Positions 7,465-15,151 of a stretch of DNA of 64,000 bases are shown in pieces (position 1 is the stretch's first letter; the number at the start of each line of letters is the position of its first letter). Below the pieces are notes generated by a model. It did not search any database. It saw only the letters and a program-made list of their open reading frames with translations, and was not told where the DNA came from. The stretch comes from Methylobacterium hispanicum (GTDB taxonomy: Bacteria > Pseudomonadota > Alphaproteobacteria > Rhizobiales > Beijerinckiaceae), in NCBI RefSeq assembly GCF_022179285.1, contig NZ_BPQO01000006.1:1-64000 (forward strand). The letters run 5' to 3'. Made by a program: the position numbers and the translations under genes.

Positions 7465-7980
7465 TCAGGCCGCCTTCACCACGTAATCGTCGGGCTCGAA
7501 CGCGATCTCGGTGGTCGAGATGCCCGTGCCGATGAACTGGTCGATCTTGCCCGCGCCGGTCACGGGCGTTGCCGTGAAGCCGCCCGGGGCGGTCGCGAGG
7601 TAGTAGCGCTGGCCCGGCACGATGCCGGTGAGGCCGGTGATCTTGCGGCCGAAGTAGACCGTCACCGTGCCGCCGGAGGTGGCCGCGTCCAGCACGTAGC
7701 CGTTGGCAGGCTTGCCCTCGGCCGAGGCGTCGGCCTTCCGGACGCTCTCGGCGCCGGCATTGTTCCAGACGCTGACGAGGTTCGTGGCGGACAGGGCCTC
7801 GCTCGCGGTGAGCACTTTCCCGTCGGCGCCGTAGCCCACCGGCATAACCGAGGCGTCGAGGTGGCCGCTGTCGTCGAGCGCGGGGATGTCGCCCGCGTTG
7901 GCGGCGCCGGACGACGTGACGACGCCCAGCACCTCGCGCCAGACGCCCGCGACCCGGCGGGCGAAGCTCTTTGCAGGCAT
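7465..7980 (-). CDS. Putative fibre or spike-tip protein
   Basis: 171 residues from ATG 7980. After a basic start (MPAKSFARRVAGVWREVLGV) the protein has the pattern often seen in phage fibre and head-fibre proteins: NAGDIPALDDSGHLDASVMP (a peptide-like linker with regular Asp/Gly), then a beta-rich C-terminus with GIVPGQRYYLATAPGGFT. It lies in the accessory tail block between hub gene D and the endolysin. Function inferred from position and pattern only. Confidence 0.5.
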   Translation of the reverse strand: MPAKSFARRVAGVWREVLGVVTSSGAANAGDIPALDDSGHLDASVMPVGYGADGKVLTASEALSATNLVSVWNNAGAESVRKADASAEGKPANGYVLDAATSGGTVTVYFGRKITGLTGIVPGQRYYLATAPGGFTATPVTGAGKIDQFIGTGISTTEIAFEPDDYVVKAA

Positions 7981-7991
7981 GGTGATGCTCC

Positions 7992-8588
7992 CTAGGAGGC
8001 CAGGAAGTACGGTTCCTGGATCCCGACCAAGAGGCGGGTCGGGGACGCCGCGACGCCGACCTGCAGGACCGCACCGGCTTCGGGCGCGGTCTGCGTGAGG
8101 GCGCCGGCCAGGCCGAGGAAGACCGGCCCGATCTCGAAGGACCACGACGGCTCGTCGAGCGCGCCCGCGGTGCGGTAGGCCGGGACGATGCCGGCCTCGC
8201 ACGCCGACTCGGTGATGCCGAGCACGGCCGCGACGCTCGCCGGGTCGTCGCTCGAGGCGTAGCCGATGCCGACCGCGGTCACGCTGATCACCCGGTGGCC
8301 GGACAGCGCGATCGGCGCGGGCACCGTGACGGCCTGCTCCGGGCGCCGCCCGAAGACCTCGTCGAGGTAGATCAGCGCCTCGGCCGGCGAGAGGAAGCCG
8401 AAGCCCGCGCCGTCGGCGAAGTCGGCGTAGGTGCCGCCCGCCAGCGTCTTGTCCTGGCCGACGCGGCGGATGTGGATCCGGCCAGCGTCGTCGAGAAGCG
8501 CCCGCAGCGTGCGCGGGGCGAACGGCTCCTCGTGGCTGCTGATCCAGATCACGTCGCAGCCGGCGTCGTACCAGACCGCCGTCCTCAC
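7992..8588 (-). CDS. Hypothetical tail-region protein
   Basis: 198 residues beginning MRTAVWYDAGCDVIWISSHE. The first 60 residues read like a small alpha/beta fold; the rest is mixed beta with many Ala and Gly. No membrane segment. It overlaps the upstream gene by 4 bp (ATGA), so it is cotranslated with the tail accessory genes. Not recognised; a minor virion component is likely. Confidence 0.55.
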   Translation of the reverse strand: MRTAVWYDAGCDVIWISSHEEPFAPRTLRALLDDAGRIHIRRVGQDKTLAGGTYADFADGAGFGFLSPAEALIYLDEVFGRRPEQAVTVPAPIALSGHRVISVTAVGIGYASSDDPASVAAVLGITESACEAGIVPAYRTAGALDEPSWSFEIGPVFLGLAGALTQTAPEAGAVLQVGVAASPTRLLVGIQEPYFLAS

Positions 8589-9199
8589 GGTCGGCCCCAG
8601 ATCGAGGCGGGCGCGACCAGCACCGTCTCGCTGATCGTCGTGATCGGCACGGAGCTCGTCAGGTAGAAGGCGCAGCCGTTGGCGAGGAAGCCGGCCAGCG
8701 CCTGGACCCGGAGCCGGAAGGTGACGCGCTCCGGCTCCAGGGCGGCGGCGAACAGGCTCTGCGTGTCGGCGGCCACCGGCCCGAGCGCCGAGCCGACATC
8801 GGCCTCGAGCCGCACCTCGCCGCCCGCCACCTGCGCGGTCACGATGAGGTTGATCTGGAAGTCGTAGAGATCGCCCAGCGCCCGGGCCGCCACGCGGTTA
8901 TCGACCCAGAAGGCGTGCCCGTCGAAGGGCGGGTTGAGGTAGTCCTGAACGCTGGTCGGCTCGAACAGCACCGGCCCGCGCACGCCCGGCTCGAACGTGT
9001 CGGAGGCCTCCAGCATGCGCTCGGTGTAGGTGATCTGGCCGAGTCCGTAGGAGCCGACCGGGCCCGCCCCGCCCGCCGGGCCGCGCGGGCCCACCGGGCC
9101 GGTCTCAACCAAGATGGCGGCGGGCAGGCGCGGCGCCGGGACCATCACCACCGGCGGCGAGGCGGGGACCGGCACGTAGACGATGCGCGGCTCAGTCAC
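8585..9199 (-). CDS. Hypothetical tail protein with a short collagen-like segment
   Basis: 204 residues. Residues about 33-50 (TGPVGPRGPAGGAGPVGS) form Gly-X-Y triplets, a collagen-like trimerisation motif common in phage fibres and spikes. The remaining C-terminal 150 residues are beta-rich (LYDFQINLIVTAQVAGGEV, LTSSVPITTISETVLV). It overlaps its neighbours on both sides. A trimeric tail appendage is plausible; no enzyme motif is present. Confidence 0.55.
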   Translation of the reverse strand: MTEPRIVYVPVPASPPVVMVPAPRLPAAILVETGPVGPRGPAGGAGPVGSYGLGQITYTERMLEASDTFEPGVRGPVLFEPTSVQDYLNPPFDGHAFWVDNRVAARALGDLYDFQINLIVTAQVAGGEVRLEADVGSALGPVAADTQSLFAAALEPERVTFRLRVQALAGFLANGCAFYLTSSVPITTISETVLVAPASIWGRP

Positions 9200-9563
9200 G
9201 GCGCAGCCCCGACATGACGCTGAGCGTGCCCCAGACCCAGGTCCGGCGGCGGTCGCCGATCACGCGGCGCAGCTCGTAGCTGTGGACCCCGCGCGGCAGC
9301 TCCAGGCTCTCGCCCGCGGTGTAGGCCCAGGCAACGGTGCGGGCGGACACATCCACGGTCAGCGTGGTCACCGGGTCCTCGGAGCGCAGCACCATGTCCG
9401 CGCCCGCGCCCGCCCAGCGCACGGTCAGCTCGAACTCGGACCCGGCAAGGAGGTCCGGCGTGCTCGCGTCGCCGAAGCACCACTTCACGGCCGGCTCATT
9501 GTCGCCGCGCCAGATGACGATGTCGCGCTGCGGCGGTGTGATCGGGGCGGGGGAAGCCGTCAT
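9192..9563 (-). CDS. Hypothetical tail protein, beta-rich
   Basis: 123 residues from ATG 9563, starting MTASPAPITPPQRDIVIWRG. It alternates short strands (EFELTVRWAGAGADMVLRSE, HSYELRRVIGDRRRTWVWGT) like an Ig-like or OB-like sandwich, without catalytic motifs. Starts 3 bp from the end of gene D and overlaps the next gene by 8 bp. A longer frame on the same strand that swallows this region is out of phase with gene D and is not real. Confidence 0.55.
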   Translation of the reverse strand: MTASPAPITPPQRDIVIWRGDNEPAVKWCFGDASTPDLLAGSEFELTVRWAGAGADMVLRSEDPVTTLTVDVSARTVAWAYTAGESLELPRGVHSYELRRVIGDRRRTWVWGTLSVMSGLRRD

Positions 9564-9565
9564 GG

Positions 9566-10615
9566 TCAGCCCTCCGAGGTCTGGCCCGCCTTGCGGGAGT
9601 CCTTGCCGGCCTTGTCGTCCGGCTGCTTCAGCTCGAGCTTCGTCGTGGCGCCGCCGCCCTCGCCTGGGCGCAGCGTGTGGGTGACGCTGGCGATCCGGTA
9701 GGTGCCGTCGATGCCGGCGCGTGTGCCGGATACGATGCAGGTGCCTTCGGCCCGGGCCTGCGGCTCGATGTCGATCTCGACCGTGCCGCCGCCCTTGTCC
9801 CGCTCGGCCTCGGTCTTCCGGCCCTCGCCGCGCGCCTTCGCGTCGTCCTTGTCGCTGCGCTTGCCCCGGAGCACCGCCGAGGCGCCGCCCGTCGCGCCCG
9901 AGGTGTCGATGTCCACCTTCTCCTCGAAGAACTTGGCCGTCTTTCGGTCGAAGCCCTGGACGCGCACGTCGCGGTAGACGGAGCGGGCCTCGAACGGCTC
10001 GATGTCCACGTTGAGCAGGTTGCCCGGGTTGGTGGCCTGGATCGTCGGCAGGGGCTGGCCGCTGGCGGTGACGCCCTTGCCGCGCTTCACGAAGACGGCC
10101 TTGTCGCCCTGGATCTTGAAGGCGGCCCCGTACTCCCGGGCGAGGCGGTTGCCCTCGTGGATGAACGACCGCCCCTCTGGACCGCGCCACGGGCTCTTCA
10201 TCTTGCCGAGCTGCTCGTCGACCTTGATCCCGGAGAGCCCCGCCTTTTTGGCGAACTCCTCCAGGTACTCCTTCAGGGTCGCGTCCTCCTTGGCGAAGTG
10301 CTTGCCCTCCTTGGCGCCCTTCTCCGCATCGAAGCCTTTGGCCGAGATGATGAGCCGGCCGCCGTCGCCCTTCGCCAGGGTGTAGCGCGGGCTCTCGGTC
10401 TTCCCCTCGAACACCTTCACGCCGAGGATCGACACGCTCAGCATCAGGCCCTTCTTGAGCATGATCAGCCGCCCGTCGTCGGCGAGCGTGAGCCGGGCCG
10501 TGTCGCTCTCGGTCCCGTCCTGATCCTGGACCTCGATCTCCATGACGTAGGGGTTGAAGCGCGAGGTGTAGTTCTGGCCGTCGAGCGTGATGGCCCAATC
10601 CACGGTGAGCGGCAT
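9566..10615 (-). CDS. D: Tail hub protein, P2 gpD (late control D) family
   Basis: 349 residues. The N-terminal beta region (MPLTVDWAITLDGQNYTSRF, then DTARLTLADDGRL) and the middle LREYGAAFKIQGD-type fold match the GpD/gp27-like hub of contractile tails, where it forms the trimer between spike gpV and the tube. In P2 order D follows X and U, exactly as here. A charged Lys/Glu-rich segment (about 255-290) is a likely linker. The C-terminus carries GIDGTYRIASVTHTL, typical of the family. Confident by both sequence and synteny. Confidence 0.8.
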   Translation of the reverse strand: MPLTVDWAITLDGQNYTSRFNPYVMEIEVQDQDGTESDTARLTLADDGRLIMLKKGLMLSVSILGVKVFEGKTESPRYTLAKGDGGRLIISAKGFDAEKGAKEGKHFAKEDATLKEYLEEFAKKAGLSGIKVDEQLGKMKSPWRGPEGRSFIHEGNRLAREYGAAFKIQGDKAVFVKRGKGVTASGQPLPTIQATNPGNLLNVDIEPFEARSVYRDVRVQGFDRKTAKFFEEKVDIDTSGATGGASAVLRGKRSDKDDAKARGEGRKTEAERDKGGGTVEIDIEPQARAEGTCIVSGTRAGIDGTYRIASVTHTLRPGEGGGATTKLELKQPDDKAGKDSRKAGQTSEG

Positions 10616-10622
10616 CGCAGCC

Positions 10623-10856
10623 TCAGTCGAAAAGGGAGACGGCAGTCACCGACAGGCGCCGCTCTCTTTCCGGCGGCAGGTCCGGGATCAGGACGGGCGT
10701 GCCGACCGGGATGTAGGGACCGAACGCAGCGAGGCCCGGGTTCAGCGCAAGCGTCTCGGCAAGTCGCGCCGAGGTGGCGCCGCGTCGCTTGCCATGGCGC
10801 CAGAGGAGCAGGTCCAGCGTGACCTTCTCGCCCGCTACGCGGATCGTCGTCGGCAT
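10623..10856 (-). CDS. X: Tail protein X (P2 gpX, LysM-like)
   Basis: 77 residues of the gpX type: MPTTIRVAGEKVTLDLLLWR, an Ala/Leu helix (ARLAETLALNPGLA), then PYIPVGTPVLIPDLP. This is the short LysM-like fold of P2 tail protein X, which acts at the tail tube tip or tape-measure chamber. Length is standard for the family (about 70 aa). It lies between U and D, as in many P2-like operons. Confidence 0.8.
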   Translation of the reverse strand: MPTTIRVAGEKVTLDLLLWRHGKRRGATSARLAETLALNPGLAAFGPYIPVGTPVLIPDLPPERERRLSVTAVSLFD

Positions 10857-10860
10857 CGCG

Positions 10861-11307
10861 TCACCCGAACAGGCTGATGAACTGGGACAGAAGGTCGGTC
10901 GAGGACCCGAGATCGGGCTGTCCGACCGGCTCCAGCTTCAGCTCGTGCTCGATCTGCTGCCCGATCCCGCCGGTGTGCGGGCCGATTGCGCTGTGGGTCT
11001 CGCTGACGCTGATGATCCCGTAGAAGCCGAACACGCGCCCGTCCGCCCGGGTGACGAAGACGGCCTGCCCGGAACGGCACAGGCTGTGCGCGAGATCCAG
11101 GCTCGACAGGCCGGCGATGGCGTTCCGATTGAAGGGATGCAGCGTGCCCTTCAGCGTCAGCGTCTCCTCGCCCTCGCCCGTGAACTCGCGGTCCGGGCGG
11201 CGCCCGAGTAGCTCCTTCTTCGCCCAGGAGGCCGACGCCTCCCGGGACCACTCCTCGATGTTGTACGGGCGCCGCGAGATGGTGAGCGGGCCGACCTGCC
11301 AGAGCAT
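10861..11307 (-). CDS. U: Tail protein U (P2 gpU)
   Basis: 148 residues. The pattern MLWQVGPLTISRRPYNIEEW, RTGEGEETLTLKGTLHP-like segment, SLCRSGQAVFVTRADGRVFG and FGFYGIISVSET corresponds to the GpU family (phage P2 tail protein U), a tail-associated protein encoded next to the tape measure. It starts 4 bp after the tape-measure stop and is followed by X and D. Family assignment is strong from the conserved gene order. Confidence 0.8.
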   Translation of the reverse strand: MLWQVGPLTISRRPYNIEEWSREASASWAKKELLGRRPDREFTGEGEETLTLKGTLHPFNRNAIAGLSSLDLAHSLCRSGQAVFVTRADGRVFGFYGIISVSETHSAIGPHTGGIGQQIEHELKLEPVGQPDLGSSTDLLSQFISLFG

Positions 11308-11310
11308 GCG

Positions 11311-13800
11311 CTACCCCATCCCTGTATCGGCGAACGCGCCGGAACGCGCGGAGGCGACCTTGCCGGTGCGCCCCATCGCGCCGCCCGCGTTCGCGGCTGC
11401 CGTCGAGAGGGCGCTGACCTTCGCTGCCGCGCCGTCGGCGCCGCTGTTCACCTGCGAGATCAGCCCGAGCACGCGCCCGAGCTTCTCGATGATGCCGTCC
11501 ACGGGGGCGCTGTTGACCGGCGGCGCGATGGTCTTCTGCCCGACCTCGTCCATCTTGGTCCCGAGCTCGTCGAGCTTGGTCTGGGCGCCCTCGACCTGAG
11601 AGGTGTCGACCTTGGGCGCGATCGTCTGCCCGGGCCCGAATGCATCATCCACGTTGCCGTAGAGGGTCGGCACGCTGGCTGGCCTGCGCGGCGGCAGCGG
11701 CGTCACGGCCGGCATGGGCTTCCGCCCGGAGAGATCGATCGGGAAGGCCTCGTTGAAGGCTGTGCCGTTCCGCGAGCCGCCGCCCTGGCCGATCGGGCCA
11801 GTCTGCCCCTGGATCGGTGTTGTCGGTTCCTGCAACATGCTCGGCGGACCCTTCCGGAAGCCTGCCGTCTCCATGTCGAGATCGCCCTGCGCACGCTTGG
11901 CCGCCGCGAGCGCCGCCCGCTTCGATCGGAGCACGCCGTCGATCTGCTCCTGCAAGCGCCCGGTCTGCCGCATCGTCCGCTCGGTCGCGGTGATGTCGTC
12001 CTCGATCGCCTTGATCTGGCCGGCCTGCTCCTTTTTCCGCTCCGGCAAGGTCTCGGCCAGCTTCTCACGCGCGGCCTCGCCGGGCAGATCCTTCAGGAAT
12101 TTGCCGACGCCGAGCAGGCCCCCTTTGTTGTAGGCCTCGTTGATGCGCTCGATCGCCTGCGCGGTGCCCTCAAGCGCCTTCGCGACGCCCTGGATCCGGT
12201 CGCTGGTACCGAAGGCCGAGTCCATGAACCGGGCGCCGGCCTGGCCGGCGCGCTGGGCCGAGTTGCTGAGCCGGTCGAGGGCCGACTGCGAGTCCTTCGT
12301 GACCTGCTGCAGATCTTTTGAGACGGTGCCGGCTGAGGTCTCGCGGATCGTGGCCGAGAGCTTTTGCCACTCGCCCCGATAGGTCATCAGGGCCCGCACA
12401 CCGCGACCGAACTCTTGGTCGGCGATGAGGTTCGGCAGTTTCGAGAGGTCGCCCTTCAGCGCCAAGTTCGCGGCCTCCTCGAACACCTCGATCAGGTTCC
12501 GCCCCTCCTTGCGCCCCTTCTTCATGGCCGCCTCAAGATCGACACCCATCTTCTTGAAGCGCTTGACCGTCTCTTCGCTCTCCATCTTCTGGAAGATGTT
12601 GGTCAACGAGGTCGCCGCCTCCTCGGATGAGCCGGTGCCCTTCCGGATCACCTGCAGCATGGCGACGATGTCGGAGAGCCCCTGCTGCCCGGCGAAGCCG
12701 ACCGCCTTCGCGGCCGGCGACAGGCTCGGCAGGTAGCGGGCCATATCCTTCAATTCGAACTGCCCGGCCTTGCCGCCCGCCGCCATGATGTCGAAAGCGG
12801 CCTGCATCTCCTTGCCGGCGATATTGAAGTTGGACCCGACCGAGTCGGCCGACTTCGCGATGTCGTCGACCTCGGAGCCCGTCGCAGCAGCGGTGCGCGC
12901 CACGGAGGGGAGGAAGTCCATCGCCTCCTTCAGGCTGCGCCCCTGCGCGACGAGCGCCTCCAGACCGCCGACGAGGCGATCAACTGGCGTGGCCGTCTCT
13001 TGTGCCAGGTCATGGACGCTGGCGCCGAGCTGGTCGATCTGCGGCCGCGCGGCGTCGGCCGTCTGCCCGATCATGGTGATCCGGCGGTCGAAGGCGGCCG
13101 CCTGCTTGTAGGTGGCCGCCGCGGTGTAGGCCGCCGCGCCGGCGCCAAGGAACCGCCCGCTGGCCAGCCCCAGGCCGCCCGTGACCCCGCGCCGGCCAGG
13201 CGCCCCGGCCTCTCGCGCCTGCGAGGCGAGCGCGTCAGCCGCGCGCGCGCGCTTCTCTGCCCGTGTCTGCCGATCGAGCGCCGTCGCTGCGGCCTGCGCC
13301 TTCGCCGCGACGGACGATTGCGCCGAGGCGAGCGACGTCATCGGGACACCGAGCGCTGCCAGCTCGCGGCGCAGACGCTTGGCCGCCTCGGCCTCCGCCT
13401 CGAACGCGCTGGCGGCCGAGCGCACCGACGCGCGGGCGCGGGCCTGCTCTCGCTCCAGCGTCCGCACGGAGCGGGCCGCCTCCTTGTCGCCGGCCGCCGA
13501 GAGCTTACGCGCCACCTCCAGCTCGCGGCTGATCCGCTCCAGATCCTGGCGCGCGCCGTTGAAGGCAGTGCGCGAGGTGCCGAGCGTCTTCATCCGGTTC
13601 TGCAGCTGCGCCAGCTTCTCGGCCTGCGCCTGCGCGTCCTTCAGGTCCTTCGTCAGCTTGTCGAGCGCGGGCGTCGCCATGCCCTTGCCGAGGCGCTTCC
13701 CGGCCGCGGCGACGCCGTCGAGCGCGCCGGCCATGCCCTTGGCCGGGCCGGAGACGCGATCGACGAGCTGCGCGATGAGCTGCGCGGTGCGAGATGCCAT
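11311..13800 (-). CDS. T: Tail tape measure protein
   Basis: 829 residues. The N-terminus (MASRTAQLIAQLVDRVSGPA) plus a long Ala/Arg/Glu coiled coil to about residue 200 and a central hydrophobic region (ITMIGQTADAARPQIDQLGA, VARTAAATGSEVDDIAKSAD) match TP901/P2 gpT-type tape measures. Its length sets tail length; at about 0.15 nm per residue this gives roughly 120 nm. It follows the frameshifted E/E' chaperone gene and precedes U. The C-terminal 250 residues are less conserved and Pro/Gly-rich. Confidence 0.85.
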   Translation of the reverse strand: MASRTAQLIAQLVDRVSGPAKGMAGALDGVAAAGKRLGKGMATPALDKLTKDLKDAQAQAEKLAQLQNRMKTLGTSRTAFNGARQDLERISRELEVARKLSAAGDKEAARSVRTLEREQARARASVRSAASAFEAEAEAAKRLRRELAALGVPMTSLASAQSSVAAKAQAAATALDRQTRAEKRARAADALASQAREAGAPGRRGVTGGLGLASGRFLGAGAAAYTAAATYKQAAAFDRRITMIGQTADAARPQIDQLGASVHDLAQETATPVDRLVGGLEALVAQGRSLKEAMDFLPSVARTAAATGSEVDDIAKSADSVGSNFNIAGKEMQAAFDIMAAGGKAGQFELKDMARYLPSLSPAAKAVGFAGQQGLSDIVAMLQVIRKGTGSSEEAATSLTNIFQKMESEETVKRFKKMGVDLEAAMKKGRKEGRNLIEVFEEAANLALKGDLSKLPNLIADQEFGRGVRALMTYRGEWQKLSATIRETSAGTVSKDLQQVTKDSQSALDRLSNSAQRAGQAGARFMDSAFGTSDRIQGVAKALEGTAQAIERINEAYNKGGLLGVGKFLKDLPGEAAREKLAETLPERKKEQAGQIKAIEDDITATERTMRQTGRLQEQIDGVLRSKRAALAAAKRAQGDLDMETAGFRKGPPSMLQEPTTPIQGQTGPIGQGGGSRNGTAFNEAFPIDLSGRKPMPAVTPLPPRRPASVPTLYGNVDDAFGPGQTIAPKVDTSQVEGAQTKLDELGTKMDEVGQKTIAPPVNSAPVDGIIEKLGRVLGLISQVNSGADGAAAKVSALSTAAANAGGAMGRTGKVASARSGAFADTGMG

Positions 13801-13809
13801 GCGGGGTTC

Positions 13810-14213
13810 TCAGCCTTCAGCGTGCCACTGCGCGATCCGGACGGCCTCGGCGTGCCACGCGAGGATCTCGGACCAAGGCTCCGGGCGGAGCGCCGGGAGC
13901 GGGGTACTCAGGAGGTGGGCGAGGTCTGCTGCGAGGGTTCGCCACTCTCGCCAGGCTGGCGAGCGAAGGCGAAAGGGTCGAGCGCTTCGATGACCGCCTC
14001 CATCTCGGCGGCGGCGATCCGGCCGACGGCTTCCTGCGGCCAGCCGCACTCGACCGCCAGCATCGCGACGAGCGCCGCGGTCGAGGATCCGGTGTTCGCC
14101 AGCACGGTCTCGTGCATGGCGACGCCGGCAAGCGTCGCGCTCTCCATTGTCAGCACAGCGAACTGCCGTCCGTCTTTCAGCACGACGGGCTTGGCGAGGG
14201 TGTAGCTCGGCAT
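13810..14213 (-). CDS. Tail assembly chaperone, -1 frameshift form (P2 gpE+E'-like)
   Basis: The last part of gene E is overlapped by an open -1 frame that lacks its own good start and ends at 13810. Slippage at CCCTTTC (13971-13977) would join 81 zero-frame residues to 53 more (RLRSPAWREWRTLAADLAHL ... RIAQWHAEG), giving 134 residues. Two-product chaperone genes with a -1 shift are the rule in P2-like and lambda-like tails. The gene end overlaps the tape-measure start region by only a 9-bp gap. Inferred but very well supported by family precedent and the exact heptamer. Confidence 0.75.
13908..14213 (-). CDS. E: Tail assembly chaperone, short form (P2 gpE-like)
   Basis: From ATG 14213, preceded by AGGA, the zero-frame product is 101 residues: MPSYTLAKPVVLKDGRQFAV, then an Ala-rich helical part (VAMLAVECGWPQEAVGRIAA) and a short Ser/Gln tail. 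It lies between the tube (FII) and tape-measure genes, the invariant place of the tail assembly chaperone, which coats the tape measure during tail assembly and is absent from the virion. An ATG six codons upstream exists but lacks a better ribosome site. Confidence 0.75.
   Translation of the reverse strand: MPSYTLAKPVVLKDGRQFAVLTMESATLAGVAMHETVLANTGSSTAALVAMLAVECGWPQEAVGRIAAAEMEAVIEALDPFAFARQPGESGEPSQQTSPTS
13971..13977 (-). other. Programmed -1 ribosomal frameshift site CCCTTTC
   Basis: On the minus strand the heptamer reads C CCT TTC in the zero frame of gene E, a standard X XXY YYZ slippery sequence (CCC TTT C). Shifting back one base enters the open E' frame directly. No clear pseudoknot was modelled. 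Confidence 0.7.
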
Positions 14214-14245
14214 GCTAGATCCTGGATGCAATCTGGAGAAAAGCT

Positions 14246-14548
14246 GTGTCGAATGAGTTCGCCCCGAAGCCCCACGATTGGGGTGGCTTAGCGATCATCG
14301 CGCTCGTAAACGCTGGGGCGTTCTTCATCATTTCCGGGGAGATAAGCGGAGCTGCCGCCTATAAGACCAGCACATCCGGCTCGGTTTCCATCGCGGAAGC
14401 CGCCTACATTGGCTCTCTCTGGACGAAGTCCCTTACCTATGTGGCGGCTTTGCTGGCCTTCAACGTCTTCGCGTTCGGGGTCGGGATCTGTGCGAGGATC
14501 ACTCGAATGCACCGAGCGATCCTTTGGGCGGCCGACAAGGGCCGGTAG
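14246..14548 (+). CDS. Two-helix membrane protein, antisense insert in the tail operon
   Basis: 100 residues, coded rightward inside the otherwise leftward tail block, between the tube gene and the chaperone gene. Two membrane helices are clear (GGLAIIALVNAGAFFIISGE at about 13-32 and TYVAALLAFNVFAFGVGI at about 64-81), followed by a basic tail (CARITRMHRAILW). Base composition is lower in GC than its neighbours. Opposite orientation, foreign composition and membrane nature fit a moron expressed from the prophage, for example in superinfection exclusion; that role is a guess. Confidence 0.65.
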   Translation: MSNEFAPKPHDWGGLAIIALVNAGAFFIISGEISGAAAYKTSTSGSVSIAEAAYIGSLWTKSLTYVAALLAFNVFAFGVGICARITRMHRAILWAADKGR

Positions 14549-14571
14549 GAGAGCGACCGCCCCGCGGCTGA

Positions 14572-15102
14572 TCAGATCCCCAGCGCCCGGCGGGTGGCGG
14601 CGAACCAATCCACGCCGCCCGACCGGGCGATGTTCTCGTCGTCGTCGAAGTAGAACAGCTCCTCGCCGTCGATGATCAGCTCGTAGTGCGTCACCTCCGC
14701 GAAGGTGTGGTTGCAGCCCATGAGCTCGCCGGGCGTGTTCTCGTCCGGCTCCCAGGTGTTGACCACGCCCTCGATCGTGGCGCGGGCCGGCACCACGCCG
14801 CCCTTCCGGACCCGCATCGAGCCCGCGAAGACCCACTTCTCCATGGCGGCGCCAGAGACGAGGCCGAAGTTCTTCAGCACGTCGAGGTCTGGGCCGTGGG
14901 TGGCAAACTTCGGCTCCAGCGCCTCGATCTGCGGGTAGCTGAGGTTGAGCTTCGCAATCGAGCCGCCCGACATCATCTCGGCCGTGACGCGGGTGAGCGC
15001 GGGCAGCGCCATGGTCTTGATGATCTTGCGGCGCGAGGAGTCGGGCTGCGTCGCCCGCCGCACGTCGATCGCTTCCATGATGTAGGGGTACTGCGCGGGC
15101 AT
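14572..15102 (-). CDS. FII: Major tail tube protein (P2 FII)
   Basis: 176 residues, the normal length for FII. Begins MPAQYPYIMEAIDVRRATQP and contains KTMALPALTRVTAEMMSGGS, the family's inner-tube strand, and THYELIIDGEELFYFDDDEN near the end. It polymerises to form the tail tube within the sheath. It follows the sheath gene by 49 bp, the usual FI-FII order. Confidence 0.85.
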   Translation of the reverse strand: MPAQYPYIMEAIDVRRATQPDSSRRKIIKTMALPALTRVTAEMMSGGSIAKLNLSYPQIEALEPKFATHGPDLDVLKNFGLVSGAAMEKWVFAGSMRVRKGGVVPARATIEGVVNTWEPDENTPGELMGCNHTFAEVTHYELIIDGEELFYFDDDENIARSGGVDWFAATRRALGI

Positions 15103-15151
15103 CGCGGTCGTCCTTCAGGCTGATGCTGGGGGAGGAGGGCCGGCGGCCCGC

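Noticed and set aside
9192..10598. 468-codon minus-strand frame over gene D
   Set aside because: Only its last 123 codons (from 9563) look like protein; the rest is an out-of-frame shadow of the hub gene.
13000..14205. Long plus-strand frame over tape measure and chaperone
   Set aside because: Low-complexity Arg/Gly sequence antisense to clear tail genes.
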